From Saprolegnia diclina VS20 (Eukaryota > Oomycota > Saprolegniomycetes > Saprolegniales > Saprolegniaceae), in assembly GCF_000281045.1 (NCBI RefSeq), contig NW_008246182.1, positions 1-24,197 of the forward strand: DNA of 24,197 nucleotides, given 5' to 3'. A model generated the notes under the pieces. The model had not been told where the DNA came from. It saw only the letters and a program-made list of their open reading frames with translations, and did no database searches. This document shows positions 21,726 through 24,197 of this stretch, piece by piece. The position numbers and the translations under genes were made by a program. The stretch's first letter is position 1. Each line of letters begins with the position of its first letter.

Positions 21726-22583
21726 CTACGAGCTTGCTTTGGGTGGTTTGGGGGGCGAGACGACGAGCGCGTACTCGTTGGTCCACGCTCGCGTGCGCAC
21801 GACGTGCGTCGGGTGCATCGACGTTTTCCACGGGCCTTTGAAGGACGCGGCATAGAGCCAGCCGTCAGTGTCGCCTTGGCGCACGTCAAACTGCCACGAC
21901 CCTCTGGCCTGGAACGCGCTTGGAATCGGCGGAATTGCGTCCTTGAAGAGCAGTGCGCTGTGCTCGGGGCCGGTCCACGGCAAGCGGTCGCCGAGTTTAT
22001 GGGCCAAATAGTCCTTGGACCACTTGTTGCTAAGTGGTAGCCAGCGCTCGTTTTCCCACACCACAACCGGGAACGACGCGAGCCAGCCTTCAAAGCACAA
22101 ACTCAAGTGAATTTGCGCGCTCTAAAATCACAACATGTTGAGACATCAAAAGGCCCGACTTCACCGTACGCTATGTGTGTCTTTGGGCGTCTGGAGCGGG
22201 TACGCTTGGACCTTGGCGTCTTGGATCTGCGTGGCGCCCGCCCAGTTGGTGAGCGGAAATCGCGCAACGCCGAGCGCGTCCTCCACACGCAGTGTGTCGA
22301 GGTCGTTGACGTACACAACGAGCTCGGGGTGCGTCGTGACGTCGTCGTCCGTCACGAGAAATTCGCACATTTGGTCCCGCCACACGGGGTGCAGCGTCTT
22401 GCGCACGAGCGGACTCTGCCACTGGTGCTGCCCGAGCGTGATGAGCACGTACGGATCGCTGGTGTTGAGGTCGGGGTCGGCGGCGGGAAGATTCGTGACT
22501 TTTTCCAAAGCGATGCAGAGTCGGCGCGCGCCGGCGTGGCGAGGCACGCCCCCCGACACTCGGCGATGTGGACCAGCTACCAT
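21726..22583 (-). CDS. C2 domain plus DysF domain protein (copy A)
   Basis: Predicted 269 residues from exons 22170-22583 and 21726-22121 (minus strand) with a 48-nt intron (GTACGG donor, TTTTAG acceptor). The N-terminal half is a C2 domain (RRLCIALEKVTNLP, DPDLNTSDPYVLITLG, LHPVWRDQMCEFLV, ELVVYVNDLD); its DLNTSDPY and D-D/N acids suggest calcium-dependent lipid binding. The C-terminal half resembles the dysferlin/peroxin DysF fold (VVWENERWLPLSNKWSKDYL, DGWLYAASFKGPW, VVRTRAWTNEYAL), as in ferlins and yeast Pex30-type proteins. No membrane segment is present. ATG 22583 comes directly after a TAA that ends an in-frame 29-codon upstream ORF. It lies in tandem with copy B, 402 bp away, with the same domain order. 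Confidence 0.77.
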
Positions 22584-22673
22584 TTATGTCGTGTATATGT
22601 GCCCGAAGAAATACTGGCCGTCAACGCCGGCGGAGAAGCTGACGGTTGGGTGCGTTGGCCCAGGGGAATACAT
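22584..22673 (-). other. In-frame upstream ORF abutting copy A
   Basis: Reading ATG at 22673 gives 29 codons (MYSPGPTHPTVSFSAG and on) and a TAA at 22584-22586. The TAA is followed with no spacer by the ATG of the C2-DysF gene, in the same frame. It could be an upstream ORF controlling translation or a 5' extension reached by stop readthrough. I found no splice that joins it to the C2 frame. Confidence 0.4.
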
Positions 22674-22985
22674 GTTCACAGCGCGTTGGTTGCCGTTGAT
22701 GACGTCGTTGGACGAACCTCATGCACGATCATGCCAAAATAGCACACATAATGCATGACGATTATTTAATATATTTTAGCGCAGCTTATATATGATATAA
22801 TACTAGTAGATAGATGGCTAGGATGCAATCGTCGATGACGCTTACGCGAGCTAGCGCCGTTTACACGTGACGGTGTGTAGAGTGGAGCATATGGTGGTAT
22901 TAATACTGATTGGTTTCGAATTTGATCCAGACCCTAACCCTTGTATTTCGAACAAGAGCAATGCAAATGGACGATATTCGGTTAG
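22674..22985. other. Spacer between the two C2-DysF genes
   Basis: AT-rich, with TATATATGATATAA-type runs near 22788. There is another TTACACGTGACGGTGTG stretch at about 22860 that resembles the dyads around the CDPK gene. No gene is seen. Confidence 0.4.
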
Positions 22986-23837
22986 TTAGCGTTCTTCGAC
23001 GATCGATGGTTCACGATAATAGTAGGTCTTGTGCCACTCGCGACAGCGCACCACGCGGGACGTGCTCGTCTCGGGATGCCACGGCCCGTTGCCCGACGTG
23101 CCATAGCGCCACCCGTCGCCGTCGGCACCCGAAACCGAAAAGGCCCATGGACCATCCTCAGCGATCGGCTGCTCTTTTAATGCGTCTGGAAGTGCTTCCT
23201 GGAATGTGCCACCACGGCGTTGCTTGCTCTCGAACGGCGCGCGGTCGCCAAGCAGCGACGACAAGTGGTCGCTCGACCAGTTATCGCTTGACGGTGCCCA
23301 GCGCTGAAGTTCGAAAATTTGGTACGTTACGGACGCGTTGGGCCCGACTATGGAGAGTCCTAGCACCACCTAGCACCAGTATGTATGAGTGGGTACGAGT
23401 TTCGAATCGCCAGATATCAAAAATGCCGTCGCACCTCGTGTCGAGCGCTAGCCTCCTGCGGTGCACGACAGACAAACGACTGGCGCTGCGGTTGGGTCCC
23501 AGCGAGCAATTCCTTAAGATCGATGTCACACTGTCCCAAGACTTGATCGATACAGGTCGGACTTCGGCCATGCAGCGTTGCTTTGAGGCACAAGCCGCTT
23601 TCGTCGTTTGAAAGCGGCAGCTCAAAAACTTGGTGCCACGCCGGCGAGGCGACATCTTGAGCGGCAACGCTTCGACGCCGCTCCTCCCCGAGGGTGCAAA
23701 CAAGGTACACCTCTCGCCATTTGGCCATGGATGAAGGCGCGAGCGTGGCTTTTTCTGCGACGACGCGCAGGACGCGGGTGTGGGCTAGGACGCAGCGGTG
23801 GGTGGTCGTTCCTGAGAGTTGACGTACCTTGTACCAT
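22986..23837 (-). CDS. C2 domain plus DysF domain protein (copy B)
   Basis: Predicted 247 residues from exons 23828-23837 (ten bases), 23435-23784 and 22986-23369 (minus strand); introns 43 and 65 nt. The tiny first exon MVQ splits a codon and joins HTRVLRVVAEKATLAP, the first C2 strand. The C2 half (WREVYLVCTLGEE, SPAWHQVFELPL, LCLKATLHG, QVLGQCDIDLKELL) lacks most of the acidic loop residues of copy A, so calcium binding is unlikely. The DysF half matches copy A in order (YQIFELQRWAPSSDNWSSDHL, DGWRYGTSGNGPW, VVRCREWHKTYYY). The two are diverged tandem paralogues. Intron 2 ends in two near-identical acceptors, GGTGCTAG at 23370 and 23360; the first keeps the frame. Confidence 0.75.
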
Positions 23838-24011
23838 GCTTATGATCAGCGTAAGATAAGTAAATATAAAAGAACCGAGGGACATAAGGCAATGGACAGG
23901 TTATCTTCGAATGTGCCGTTCAACGCGGGCCGTCCAACGCCAGCGTGTGTTGATTAGGGCTAGGGTAAACGCAAATATTTGCATGGGAAAGACTGTCGTT
24001 GATCGCGTTGG

Positions 24012-24165
24012 ATTGGGCTCCGTGAAAGGTTGTCATCACGTACTCATGACAGCTTTTCTTCACTTAGCGTGTTGGGACCTCGTGGCAGTCTCCAATTGGG
24101 CCAAGCTCTGGTCGTCCTCTGATTGGACGCCAGACTGGCCAATAGGCGCTGCTCCAATGTATTGG
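24012..24165. promoter_or_regulatory. Cluster of CCAAT boxes at the right edge
   Basis: Seven CCAAT or ATTGG pentamers in 154 bp: ATTGG at 24012, 24095, 24122 and 24161; CCAAT at 24092, 24139 and 24154. Two form the palindrome CCAATTGG and two face each other as CCAATGTATTGG. The spacing suggests a promoter region, for copy B (ATG at 23837) or for a gene beyond the window. The bases from 23838 to 24011 hold no gene I can see. Confidence 0.5.
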
Positions 24166-24197
24166 CCCAGCAGTAGCTTGCAAAAGCACATCGTAAT

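Noticed and set aside
22928-22940. CCCTAACCC and, at 23952, TTAGGGCTAGGGT as telomere-like repeats
   Set aside because: Single short, imperfect copies with no array; gene density around them argues against a chromosome end.

Overview
The window looks like nuclear DNA of a compact eukaryotic genome, most likely an oomycete of the Aphanomyces/Saprolegnia type. That placement is inference. It rests on: protein genes broken by very short introns (mostly 43-55 nt); strong G/C bias at third codon positions; a calcium-dependent protein kinase; a Myb/SANT-like gene resembling a family I know from Aphanomyces; CCAAT boxes and TCATTYC initiator-like sites upstream of start codons; and intergenic gaps of 0.1-0.8 kb (1.4 kb at most). 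There are no bacterial signs (operons, Shine-Dalgarno sites) and no CRISPR.

Layout, left to right. 1-703: no gene I can support. 704-1196 (-): ribosomal protein uS12/RPS23. 1827-3481 (+): AGC protein kinase in ten exons, tail to tail with 3591-5724 (-), the cristae organiser MIC60/mitofilin. 5725-7087: mostly unassigned, with a degenerate tRNA-Val-like sequence at 6255-6326 (-). 7088-7297 (+): a tiny two-exon membrane protein resembling the small subunit of serine palmitoyltransferase. 7735-8730 (+): Rab23-type GTPase. 8955-11663 (+): large ankyrin-repeat protein. 11892-12723 (-): Myb/SANT-like protein lying between imperfect inverted repeats. 13419-15106 (-): DEDDh RNA exonuclease of the Rex1/REXO group, carrying an apparent one-base frameshift. 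15483-18347 (-): scaffold protein with two SH3 domains, YYD repeats, IQ-like motifs and a proline-rich tail. 19163-20993 (+): calcium-dependent protein kinase, divergent from the scaffold gene across 815 bp. 21726-22583 and 22986-23837 (-): tandem pair of C2-DysF proteins. The window ends in a cluster of CCAAT boxes.

Exon structures were built by hand from reading-frame continuity, conserved motifs and GT-AG sites. Except for the exonuclease, every model has a coding length divisible by three. Several genes concern signalling at membranes (AGC kinase, Rab23, CDPK, SH3 scaffold, two C2-DysF proteins), but adjacency alone does not show that they form one pathway. I found no clear undescribed multi-gene system. 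The strongest unusual signals are a uniform intron design (43-nt floor, GTAC-rich donors, TAG acceptors), a family of TTTCAC/GTGAAA dyads around the scaffold and CDPK genes, the inverted repeats around the Myb/SANT gene, and the exonuclease frameshift.
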